Program-made: the position numbers and the translations under genes
Notes under the pieces: generated by a model
Databases searched by the model: none
Seen by the model: the letters and a program-made list of their open reading frames with translations, nothing else
What the model was told of the DNA's origin: nothing
Assembly (NCBI GenBank): GCA_041581335.1
Contig: JBFIDG010000048.1
Span: 1 to 12,800 of the forward strand
Length of the DNA: 12,800 nucleotides
From: JBFGSX01 sp041581335
GTDB lineage: Archaea; Thermoplasmatota; E2; JACPAO01; JAHFTW01
Reading direction: 5' to 3'
Shown: positions 5,750 to 12,350 of the stretch, in pieces
Position numbering within the stretch: the first letter of the stretch is position 1
How the letters are laid out: each line of letters opens with the position of its first letter

Positions 5750-7477
5750 ATGCGTGTTGTCCTACTCGTGGCCCTGACCGTCCTTGCCGGCTGCTTGACG
5801 CCTGAGGCGACGCAGCCTTCGTCAGAGGAACGCAGCACCCCCGCGGTCGACAATACGGTCCGCGCCCCGGATGCGACATTGAGTCGCATGGGGCGCTGGT
5901 TGGCCCCCTTCGACGCAGAGGTGCCCGCCGTCAACCTTGTCCTGTTGCAGGATGGCCGCCTGCTGTACTGGTCTGGTGTGGAGGCGAACCACGATGATGG
6001 CCCCGCGCAACAGACGTTCTTCACGACGTACCCGATGAGCGGGGAATCGCGCATCCTGGAGTTCACGCCGGACGGCCCCGTCGTCACGACGCCCCACAAC
6101 GCCATGGGTGACGGCGACGACCTGTTCTGTTCCGGCCAGACCATGCTCCCTGACGGCCGCATCTTGACCTCCGGCGGCACCCATTGGCACGACGCGACCG
6201 CCGACGCGGCGCTGTTCCTGGACGGCATCAAGGACGCTCGCATCTTCGACCCCAGCACGGACACATGGACCCGCGTCGCGGACATGGTGATGACGCGCTG
6301 GTACCCGAGCCTGTTCACGGCGCCTGACGGCACGCCCATGGCCGCCAGCGGCATCGGCAACCTCGCCAACTTCCAGGAACACTGGGCCAATTGGGAATCC
6401 TACGACCTGAGCGAGGACACCTGGGGCATCCTGGCAGGCACGGACGGCCACCTGCTGCCCCTCTACCCGCGCTTGCATGTCCTGCCCGGCGGCGCCCTGG
6501 AAGGTCAAGCATTCTACTCCACCGCCGGCACGCTGTGGGGCCCCGCCGGCGAGCACCCCATGCAGGCAGAATGGAGCTACCTCAAAGGCTACGACATCGC
6601 CACCGACCGCTGGCATGAATACGACCTCAGCACGTTCGGCGCACGCCAGTACGCCAGCAGCGTCCTGCTCCCCGCCGACCCCGCAGACGGCCACAGGCCG
6701 ACCATCGTCTCGTTCGGAGGCACACTGCAACAGGGCTTCGCGGCGACCAGGCTGACCGAGATCATCGACGCGTCCACCGATCCGCCCACCAGCATGGCCG
6801 GGCCGGACATGATCCATGCCCGCTGGCACCACAACTCCGTCTTGTTGCCGACGGGCGAGGTGGTCACCATCGGCGGCGGCATGTACGACAACGTCGTGGC
6901 GCACGGCCAGGAGAACCAACCTGTCCTTCCCGCCGAGATGTACGCCCCAGACACCGGGACCTGGACCGAACTCGCGGCCATGACCGTGCCCCGCATGTAC
7001 CACTCGACGGCCATCCTGCTCCCCGATGCCCGCATCCTGGCGGCCGGCCACGTCCCTTTGCCCAACCCCGATCAGTCCCTGCGTGACAGCGTCAACCCCC
7101 AGGTCGCGGAGACGCGGATGGAGATCTACGAGCCAGGCTACTTGTTCCGCGGTGAGCGCCCGATCATCCTGTCGGCGCCCGTGCGCGCCGACTACGGCCA
7201 GCTCCTCGAGCTCGAGGTCGACCATGCTGGCGCCATCGACTCGGTGATGCTCATGCGACCCGGCACGACGACCCATGCGTTCGATTCAGGCCAGAAGGCC
7301 ACGTTCCTGGAGATCGTCTCCTATGAGGCCGGCACCCTCACGGTACGCGCGCCGCCCAACGCGAACGTGAGCCAACCCGGCCCCCACATGGTCTTCGTCA
7401 ATGGGGCCCATCCCGATGGCGCCGTGCCGAGCGTGGCCGCATGGGTGTCGCTGGGCCTGTCCGCCGTGGCGTCATAG
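5750..7477 (+). CDS. Secreted lipoprotein copper-radical oxidase (galactose/glyoxal oxidase-like; Kelch + DUF1929 E-set)
   Basis: The 575-residue protein begins at the ATG at 5750, giving a lipoprotein signal with lipobox LAGC (Cys15). Kelch-type beta-propeller repeats span about 60-450 (recurring LPDGRIL.SGG, LPTGEVVTIGG and LLPDARILAAG). The C-terminal E-set/DUF1929 domain spans about 468-570. Known galactose oxidase copper-site residues all have counterparts: Cys127 in LFCSGQ (the cross-linking cysteine), Tyr185 in RWYPS (the Tyr-Cys radical partner), Tyr417-His418 in RMYHST, and His509 in TTTHAF. The family oxidises primary alcohols or aldehydes with O2 and makes H2O2. The protein should sit lipid-anchored on the outer face of the membrane. 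The stacking Trp of galactose oxidase is not evident, so a glyoxal-oxidase-like aldehyde substrate is as likely as a sugar. Na+/Pi symporter-like gene follows 31 bp later but seems to have its own promoter. Confidence 0.88.
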   Translation: MRVVLLVALTVLAGCLTPEATQPSSEERSTPAVDNTVRAPDATLSRMGRWLAPFDAEVPAVNLVLLQDGRLLYWSGVEANHDDGPAQQTFFTTYPMSGESRILEFTPDGPVVTTPHNAMGDGDDLFCSGQTMLPDGRILTSGGTHWHDATADAALFLDGIKDARIFDPSTDTWTRVADMVMTRWYPSLFTAPDGTPMAASGIGNLANFQEHWANWESYDLSEDTWGILAGTDGHLLPLYPRLHVLPGGALEGQAFYSTAGTLWGPAGEHPMQAEWSYLKGYDIATDRWHEYDLSTFGARQYASSVLLPADPADGHRPTIVSFGGTLQQGFAATRLTEIIDASTDPPTSMAGPDMIHARWHHNSVLLPTGEVVTIGGGMYDNVVAHGQENQPVLPAEMYAPDTGTWTELAAMTVPRMYHSTAILLPDARILAAGHVPLPNPDQSLRDSVNPQVAETRMEIYEPGYLFRGERPIILSAPVRADYGQLLELEVDHAGAIDSVMLMRPGTTTHAFDSGQKATFLEIVSYEAGTLTVRAPPNANVSQPGPHMVFVNGAHPDGAVPSVAAWVSLGLSAVAS

Positions 7478-7486
7478 GGTTCTTGG
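7477..7486 (+). promoter_or_regulatory. Putative promoter box of the Na+/phosphate cotransporter gene
   Basis: GGGTTCTTGG begins at the last base of the preceding gene's stop codon and ends 22 nt before the GTG at 7509. Its TTCTT core is about 27 nt from that GTG. The identical 10-mer occurs at 5717-5726 at almost the same distance from the ATG at 5750, so it is probably a TATA-type element and not chance. It would make the cotransporter message leaderless and separately initiated. Confidence 0.4.
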
Positions 7487-7508
7487 CCGGGGCCCGCGAT
7501 GACGTCGC

Positions 7509-9065
7509 GTGCTGATCTCGCTCGTCGGCGGCATCGGGCTCTTCCTACTGGGCATCCACCTGCTCACGGAAGGGATCCGTAGCGTCTCCGCCGACAGCCT
7601 TCGCATGGCATTGGGCCGGTTCGCGTCGACGAAGCTGCGCGCCGTGCTGTCGGGATTCAGCATCACGGCAGTGATCCAGAGCGCCAACGCCACGATCATC
7701 ATGACGATGGCCTTCGTCGGCGCTGGCCTGCTGGCCTTGCCCCTCGCCATTGCGGTCATCATCGGAGCCAACATCGGCACCACGAGCACCGCTTGGTTGG
7801 TCGCGGTGCTGGGCCTGCGGTTCTCGCTGATCCCCGCGGCCATGGTCGCCATCCTGGCCGGGGCGGTGCTGCGCTTCTTGGCATTGGGACGCAGCGCAGC
7901 GTTCGGTACGGCATTGGCGGGCTTCGGGCTGTTGCTGCTCGGTATCGACTTCATGCGCGACGGCATGCTGGGCGCCGCCCCGGCGCTGCAAGCCATCGTC
8001 CCCGGCGACGGTGTGTTCGGAGTGCTGGCGCTCATCATCATCGGGATCGTCGCCACCGCGGCCGCCCAGTCTTCGAGCGTCGCCATCACAGCGACGATGA
8101 CGGCACTGGCTGTGGGCGGCGTCGACCTTGAGCAAGCAGCGCTGTTGACGATCGGACACAACCTTGGCACCCTGGCGACGAGTTTCCTGGCGGCACTCGG
8201 GGCCGGCGCCGGGGGGCGTCGCGCCGCCATCGCGCACGCGGTGTTCAACGGCTCGGCAGCGGTGGCCTCTCTGCTCTTGCTGGGACCGTTGCTGATCGCG
8301 TCCCGCATCGTCGCTGCATGGCTGAACGGCGGCGACGCATTCGCCCTGGCGGCGTTCCACACCATGTTCAACATCGCCGGCAGCGTCATCCTCCTGCCGG
8401 CCACCGATCTCCTGGCAAGGCGCGTGAGTGCATGGGTGCCGGAGAAGGGGGCGCAATTGGCGCGGCACCTCGAACCCCTATCGTCGCAGCTGCCTGCGGC
8501 GGCTCTGGAGGCGACGCGGCTGGCGTTGGTCGATGTGACGATCGAGGCCATCGGCGTCCTGAACAGTCGCATCCAGCACGGCGCGTTGACCCGAGGGACC
8601 CGGCGTCGCCTGGAAGGAGCGGAGGTCGCGACGGGCCGTATCGGCGAATTCCTGAGCACCTTGGACGCGTCCCGGGGACGGGGCAGTCCAGAATACCAGA
8701 AGGCGGTCAGGGCGCTCGATCACCTGGAAGGGCTCCTGGAGGATTGCCGCACCGCGGCGCTGCATGCCCGTCCGTTCGAGGAGGCCCGATTGATGCCTCC
8801 CACGACGCGCTTGCGAGAAGGCCTTGAAGCGGCGCTGGCCTGGCTGCGCGGCGGCAAGCCGGAGGACGTGGAGACCGCTCAGACGTCGCTGGCGGCCGTC
8901 CCGGACCTGGCTGCGTCCCTGCGCCGGGAAGTACTGACCCTGACGACCATGGGGGACCTGGACCTGTTGAAGGGGATGGAGCAACTGGATGCCCTGCATT
9001 GGCTCGCGCAGACGACGACCCACGTGGACCGGATCTTGCACCACCTGCAGGCCGGATCGGAATGA
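7509..9065 (+). CDS. Na+/phosphate cotransporter family protein (NptA/YjbB-type) with C-terminal PhoU-like domain
   Basis: The 518-residue protein starts at GTG 7509. The membrane part (about 1-320) shows the inverted duplication of the Na/Pi-cotransporter family: the first half has ITAVIQSANAT (QSAN, 57-60) and GANIGTT (86-92), the second half has TAAAQSSSVA (QSSS, 187-190) and GHNLGTL (216-222). About eight hydrophobic helices are visible. Residues from about 330 to 518 are soluble, helical and charged, like the PhoU-type domain fused to many bacterial NptA proteins. The expected role is Na+-driven phosphate transport across the cytoplasmic membrane, possibly export when phosphate is high. 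The first QSSS motif is altered to QSAN, which may change ion or substrate coupling. The gene ends 4 bp from the convergent peptidase gene. Confidence 0.92.
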   Translation: MLISLVGGIGLFLLGIHLLTEGIRSVSADSLRMALGRFASTKLRAVLSGFSITAVIQSANATIIMTMAFVGAGLLALPLAIAVIIGANIGTTSTAWLVAVLGLRFSLIPAAMVAILAGAVLRFLALGRSAAFGTALAGFGLLLLGIDFMRDGMLGAAPALQAIVPGDGVFGVLALIIIGIVATAAAQSSSVAITATMTALAVGGVDLEQAALLTIGHNLGTLATSFLAALGAGAGGRRAAIAHAVFNGSAAVASLLLLGPLLIASRIVAAWLNGGDAFALAAFHTMFNIAGSVILLPATDLLARRVSAWVPEKGAQLARHLEPLSSQLPAAALEATRLALVDVTIEAIGVLNSRIQHGALTRGTRRRLEGAEVATGRIGEFLSTLDASRGRGSPEYQKAVRALDHLEGLLEDCRTAALHARPFEEARLMPPTTRLREGLEAALAWLRGGKPEDVETAQTSLAAVPDLAASLRREVLTLTTMGDLDLLKGMEQLDALHWLAQTTTHVDRILHHLQAGSE

Positions 9066-9069
9066 CGCG

Positions 9070-9870
9070 TCAGGGCGACGAACGCTGGAAGGCCTTCATG
9101 TCGGCAAGATCGTCGGCGTCGAACCGCCACACGGGCTCGATGCCAGCTTCGCGCAAGGCAATGAGCGCGTTCTCTTCCAAAGGCACCCCCGCAGTGTGCA
9201 TGACGGACTCGGGGTTGGTGCTGTGGCCGGGGTACTTGGGGTCCATGCGGCCCGTCACTTCGGGGATGGTGCCCACGAGTCCGAGTGCGTGGCCGGCTTC
9301 ATGGATCAACACGGCGCGCTCGAACCTGGATTCGAACTCCCGCGGGTTTCCAGGCAGGATCTGTTCCAGGTAGAACGGCACCCGATCGACCCAGTACGCG
9401 GGCAGCAACGCGATGGCGGCGGTGTGGCCGTCACTCACGTAGATCCCTTGGAAGGTGTCGTTGTGGCTCTCCCCGTCCAAGTACAGGACGTGCAGCGTCG
9501 CCTGTCCTTCGTGGCCAAAGTCGGGCCCGGCGTGGTCGAACGTGTCCCGGTGGATACGCAGGATGTCGTTGCCGGTGTAACCGCCGAGCTGCAGGGGGAT
9601 CTCCGTCGGACCATGGATGCTGACCGGTTTGCCGGTGACGTCGAACAGGGTCTTGGCGAGGGCGTCCAACGCGGCCTTCGTCGGCTCGAAGCCAGGTGCG
9701 TGGTCGACCTCCACGAGGATGCTTTTGTACGGCGCAGCCCACAGCAAAGCCTCCGGGTGCGTGACCAGGTCCTCCGAAGAGGGCCCGGGCCCGAGGCCGA
9801 GCTCGCGGAGGCAGCCGCTACCTACGATGAGCAGGATCAGTAGGAGACTCAGTCTTGCGCGAGCGGCCAT
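9070..9870 (-). CDS. Lipoprotein zinc metallopeptidase (metzincin-like), last gene of the metal-uptake operon
   Basis: This 266-residue protein starts at the ATG at 9870, chosen because a strong GGAGGG (9878-9883) stands 7 nt upstream; a TTG at 9885 is the alternative. The N-terminus is a lipoprotein signal with lipobox VGSGC (Cys20). The zinc site is HEAGHALG (His190, Glu191, His194). The usual third histidine of HExxHxxGxxH is absent at its normal place (Gly), but a His at 216 (GHSTNPESVMH) lies just before the Met-turn SVMH, as in archaeal lipoprotein peptidases with a longer insertion before the third ligand. The first 22 bases overlap the permease gene, so translation is coupled. The protein should act outside the cell, anchored by lipid. 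Its place behind a metal-regulated ABC importer suggests a part in releasing metal from extracellular proteins, which is inference only. Confidence 0.8.
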   Translation of the reverse strand: MAARARLSLLLILLIVGSGCLRELGLGPGPSSEDLVTHPEALLWAAPYKSILVEVDHAPGFEPTKAALDALAKTLFDVTGKPVSIHGPTEIPLQLGGYTGNDILRIHRDTFDHAGPDFGHEGQATLHVLYLDGESHNDTFQGIYVSDGHTAAIALLPAYWVDRVPFYLEQILPGNPREFESRFERAVLIHEAGHALGLVGTIPEVTGRMDPKYPGHSTNPESVMHTAGVPLEENALIALREAGIEPVWRFDADDLADMKAFQRSSP

Positions 9871-10655
9871 AGGGTGTCCCTCCAACGGGCCTTGGGGCTT
9901 TCTTCCAGTTCAATGTAACGACGGCGCACCAAGTAACTGACGGCGTCGATGATGGCGACCGTGACGAACAAGGCGATGACGTACGCCATGACCCGGTCGA
10001 AGGCGTGGAAGTCGATGGCTTGCACGATGTGCACACCGATCCCGCCGGCGGCCACGATGCCCAGCACGGACGAGTTGCGCACGTTGTACTCGAACATGAA
10101 GAGCACCTGACTGCGCAGCGCGTTCGCGGCCTCCGGCAGCGCCACGTGCCAGGCCTGTTGCCAACGTGGGGCCCCCATGGCCCGTACCGCGTCGAGGGCA
10201 TCCCGGGGGATGCCTTCGATGGCTTCGCTCTGCAGCTTGGTGAGGTACCCGATGGTGTAGAACGTGAGGGCGACGACGCCTGCAAGGGGGCCTTGTCCGA
10301 CGACGATGACCGCGAAGATGGCCCACAGGATCGCGGGCAGGACGCGCACCGCGGTCGCGGCCATGCGCACCGGCGTCGCGATGGCCGGGGGGAACAGGTT
10401 CCGGGCGGCGATGAGGCCCACGGGGACGCTGAGCACGGTGCCGAACACGGTGGCCAGCAGCGCGATCTGGATGGTCTCGATGAGCGCACCCCAGATGACA
10501 GAGAACGGGGAGAAGTCGGCTGGCCAGAACTCGTCGGCCAGGTTGACGGCGGCGTCCGCCGCACGGTTCAGGCGCGCCACTTCCATGTCGAGGCCGTGCC
10601 AGGCCCAGACCGCGCCGACCAGGACGATGGCGGGCAGCAACCACCTACGCGCCAC
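9849..10655 (-). CDS. phnE: ABC transporter permease, PhnE-type
   Basis: The 268-residue membrane protein starts at GTG 10655, set by a strong GGAGGTG (10660-10666) four nt upstream; longer readings run through the ATPase gene in another frame. About six hydrophobic helices are visible: 8-19, 53-85, 105-135, 196-214 and 224-243, some of them paired. The EAA loop, which contacts the ATPase, is at about 144-174 (EAIEGIPRDALDAVRAMGAP...ALPEA). The segment NVRNSSVLGIVAAGGIG (191-207) is the typical PhnE ending. It overlaps the ATPase stop by 11 bp and the peptidase start by 22 bp, a tightly coupled operon. The symbol reflects family only: with the transferrin-like binding protein next to it, the transported substrate may be iron, not phosphonate. 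Confidence 0.92.
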   Translation of the reverse strand: MARRWLLPAIVLVGAVWAWHGLDMEVARLNRAADAAVNLADEFWPADFSPFSVIWGALIETIQIALLATVFGTVLSVPVGLIAARNLFPPAIATPVRMAATAVRVLPAILWAIFAVIVVGQGPLAGVVALTFYTIGYLTKLQSEAIEGIPRDALDAVRAMGAPRWQQAWHVALPEAANALRSQVLFMFEYNVRNSSVLGIVAAGGIGVHIVQAIDFHAFDRVMAYVIALFVTVAIIDAVSYLVRRRYIELEESPKARWRDTLWPLAQD

Positions 10656-11325
10656 GCAACACCTCCGGGTGTAGGTGTCCGTCTTCGAGCCGGTAGACGC
10701 GGTCGGCGACCCGTTGCGCCTGTTCGAGCTGGTGTTCCACGAACAGCACGGCTGTGCCGTCCTTGCGCAACTGGCCGACGGCCCGCGCCACGTTGTCCGC
10801 CGTGCGCGGATCCAGTTCACCGAGGAACTCGTCGGCCAGGAGCAGGCGAGGCCGCTGCACGAGGGCGCGGGCGACGGCCACACGGCGCTGCTGGCCGCCA
10901 CTGAGTTGGTAGATGGGTTGGTCTGCCTTCTCCGTCAGGCCGACGGCGGCGAGGGCGCTGTGGGCCCGTTCGACGACCTCTTCGGGGACGCGGTGCAGGA
11001 AGCTCTGCCAGAGGCTGGCTTCGTGCAGGCCTCCATGTTCGACGTTGTCCATGACGGACGTGTGCCGGACCAGGCCGAGCCGTTGCGGGATGTAGCCGAC
11101 GGAGCCGCGTGGCGGCCGCTGCGGCAGCCGGTGCCCCAGCACGTCGATGCTACCCCCATGGATGGGGGCCAGGGACGCGACCGCCTTCAGCAGTGTCGAC
11201 TTTCCGCCGCCGCTCGGGCCGAGGATGGCGACCGCATCTCCTGGTTCGAGGCTCAGGCTCACGCCCTTGACGATGTCCTGGCCGCGGTAACCGGCCCGGA
11301 GGTCCTGGACCGTGAGCGCCTGCAT
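10645..11325 (-). CDS. phnC: ABC transporter ATP-binding protein, PhnC-type
   Basis: This 226-residue ATPase has every catalytic motif: Walker A GPSGGGKS (36-43), Q-loop Gln81 in YIPQRLG, signature LSGGQ (141-145), Walker B LLLADE (161-166, catalytic Glu166), D-loop GELD, and switch His198 in VEHQ. It is near the short end for PhnC and lacks any regulatory C-terminal extension. The ATG at 11325 follows the binding-protein stop by 3 bp, so the two are translationally coupled, and its own stop lies inside the start of the permease gene. It should power the permease at 9849-10655 from the cytoplasmic side. As with the permease, the Phn name is by family resemblance and the true cargo is open. 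Confidence 0.95.
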   Translation of the reverse strand: MQALTVQDLRAGYRGQDIVKGVSLSLEPGDAVAILGPSGGGKSTLLKAVASLAPIHGGSIDVLGHRLPQRPPRGSVGYIPQRLGLVRHTSVMDNVEHGGLHEASLWQSFLHRVPEEVVERAHSALAAVGLTEKADQPIYQLSGGQQRRVAVARALVQRPRLLLADEFLGELDPRTADNVARAVGQLRKDGTAVLFVEHQLEQAQRVADRVYRLEDGHLHPEVLRGA

Positions 11326-11328
11326 GAC

Positions 11329-12288
11329 CTAGGCTGCCTGGGCGTACCCTTCGATGCCGGGCAGGACGCCGAGCAGGCTGCCATAGCTGCCCAGGTGGCC
11401 TTCGGTGGTGACGGCCGCGATGCCGCCGGTGCCGAACGTGGCCTTGAGGATGTCGTGGCCAGCGTCGCTATCATTGAGGGCAAGGAGTGCGGCCAGCAGG
11501 TCGGCGCGGAGGCCGGCGTCGAGGTGGTCGCCGACCATGAAGGCATGTTCGGGCACCTGGCCGAAGTCGAGGATCTTGCGGTAGTCGGCGAGATCCAGGC
11601 ACCAGGCGGCGTTGTCGGCCTGGCGGGAGGTGCCGGGGGTGCATTCGTCGGCGGGGGTGGTGTCGCGGATGAACGCGATGTCCCCGGTGCCGTCGCTGAG
11701 GCAGCGCAGGGCGCCGTTGTAGCCTTCGTAGGCACCGCCGATGACGGGGTCGGCGAAGAAGTCCTTGGCCATCTCTTGGACCTGGGAGATGTCGTCGGCG
11801 TAGCCGGAGGCGTCGATGTAGCCTTCCTTGACGAGGTACCCCATGGGCATGAACATGCCCGCGCTCTTCGTGGCGCCGGTGTGGCAGCTGGTGCGGCCCT
11901 GGAAGTCTTCGACGCCCATGATGTCGCTGTCGGTGCGGACCCAGGCGGCGGCGTTGTAGTAGGTGCGGCCGTCGCCGCGGACTTCGGCGGCGATGGCGTC
12001 GAGGCCGAGTTTCTGCCAGGCGAGCCAGGCGGCGGCGCCGTCGACGGAGGCGACGTCCGCTTGGCCTGCGGCGACGGCCTGGAGGGCGGCGGTTCCGCTC
12101 GTGAAGAAGGAGACGACGACAGGCCGGCCGGTCTGCTCGGCGAGGAAATCAGCGAGCCGGTCCAGGTCTTCGTGAGGTGCGGTCGCGGTGTCTTTGGCGA
12201 CGAAGGCGACGCGGAGGGTGTCGTCTTCGCCGAAGCAACCGGCGAAGAGGGGCAGGGCGAGAACAGCTACGAGCAAGAAGACGCGCAT
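11329..12288 (-). CDS. Transferrin-like substrate-binding lipoprotein (PhnD/SsuA/transferrin family), probable Fe(III)-binding
   Basis: This 319-residue lipoprotein (lipobox FAGC, Cys18) starts at ATG 12288 with GAGG 8 nt upstream. By gene order it is the PhnD-type component of the ABC system. Compared from memory with the N-lobe of human serotransferrin, it shares long stretches: AVAAGQADVASVDG, TYYNAAAWVRTDS, SCHTGATKSAG, GYNGALRCLSDGTGDIAF, AWCLDL and QVPEH. Counterparts of all four iron ligands are present: Asp83 (D63), Tyr111 (Y95), Tyr190 (Y188), His248 (H249). The carbonate site is Thr137, Lys141 (replacing R124), Ala143, Gly144. Cys135 and Cys196 match the C118-C194 disulfide; Cys216 and Cys230 may form another. 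Arg208 stands at the pH-switch Lys206. It is a single lobe tethered to the membrane, so it would hand ferric ion to the permease. Phosphonate or phosphate binding remains the alternative. Confidence 0.88.
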   Translation of the reverse strand: MRVFLLVAVLALPLFAGCFGEDDTLRVAFVAKDTATAPHEDLDRLADFLAEQTGRPVVVSFFTSGTAALQAVAAGQADVASVDGAAAWLAWQKLGLDAIAAEVRGDGRTYYNAAAWVRTDSDIMGVEDFQGRTSCHTGATKSAGMFMPMGYLVKEGYIDASGYADDISQVQEMAKDFFADPVIGGAYEGYNGALRCLSDGTGDIAFIRDTTPADECTPGTSRQADNAAWCLDLADYRKILDFGQVPEHAFMVGDHLDAGLRADLLAALLALNDSDAGHDILKATFGTGGIAAVTTEGHLGSYGSLLGVLPGIEGYAQAA

Positions 12289-12323
12289 TTTAGGGGCCTC
12301 GAAATCTGTTGAGTGGGGGGCGC

Positions 12324-12350
12324 AAGATAAGGTTTCGGCCGGACGAAACC
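12324..12350 (-). promoter_or_regulatory. BRE/TATA promoter of the transferrin-like operon
   Basis: On the minus strand CGAAACC is followed at once by TTATCTT (12324-12330). A purine-rich CGAAA directly upstream of a TATA box is the usual archaeal TFB-recognition (BRE) arrangement. Transcription would start near 12300, giving a leader of about a dozen nt before the ATG at 12288. The binding protein, ATPase, permease and peptidase genes can thus be transcribed apart from the repressor gene. Confidence 0.5.
12331..12350. promoter_or_regulatory. 20-bp palindromic operator candidate for the adjacent DtxR-family repressor
   Basis: GGTTTCG and CGAAACC form perfect 7-bp arms around a CCGG-containing centre; 9 of the 10 symmetric base pairs match. 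The dyad begins at the base after the repressor stop codon (12351-12353), and its near half contains the BRE that touches the TATA box. A dimer bound here would block TFB, a sensible design for a repressor. It is not the classical DtxR/IdeR box (TTAGGTTAG half-sites). The alternative is a terminator hairpin for the repressor gene, since TTATCTT follows. Confidence 0.5.

Noticed and set aside
5822..7276. 484-codon minus-strand open frame opposite the copper-oxidase-like gene
   Set aside because: The plus strand carries conserved Kelch and copper-site motifs; the antisense frame is Gly/Val/Arg-rich without recognisable domains.
7472..8659. 395-codon minus-strand frame opposite the Na+/phosphate cotransporter
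   Set aside because: The Ala/Ser/Pro/Arg-rich composition and lack of hydrophobic or catalytic patterns mark it as a shadow of the membrane protein gene.
9849..12288. Simple phosphonate importer PhnCDE as the final annotation
   Set aside because: The ATPase and permease fit by family, but the binding protein has transferrin iron-site residues, the neighbour is a metal repressor, and no C-P lyase or phosphonatase gene is present, so the substrate label was not accepted.
10675..12312. 545-codon plus-strand open frame across the ABC ATPase and transferrin-like genes
   Set aside because: It runs antisense through two well-supported genes, has low complexity (Asp/Val/Gly/Ala-rich) and shows no motif.
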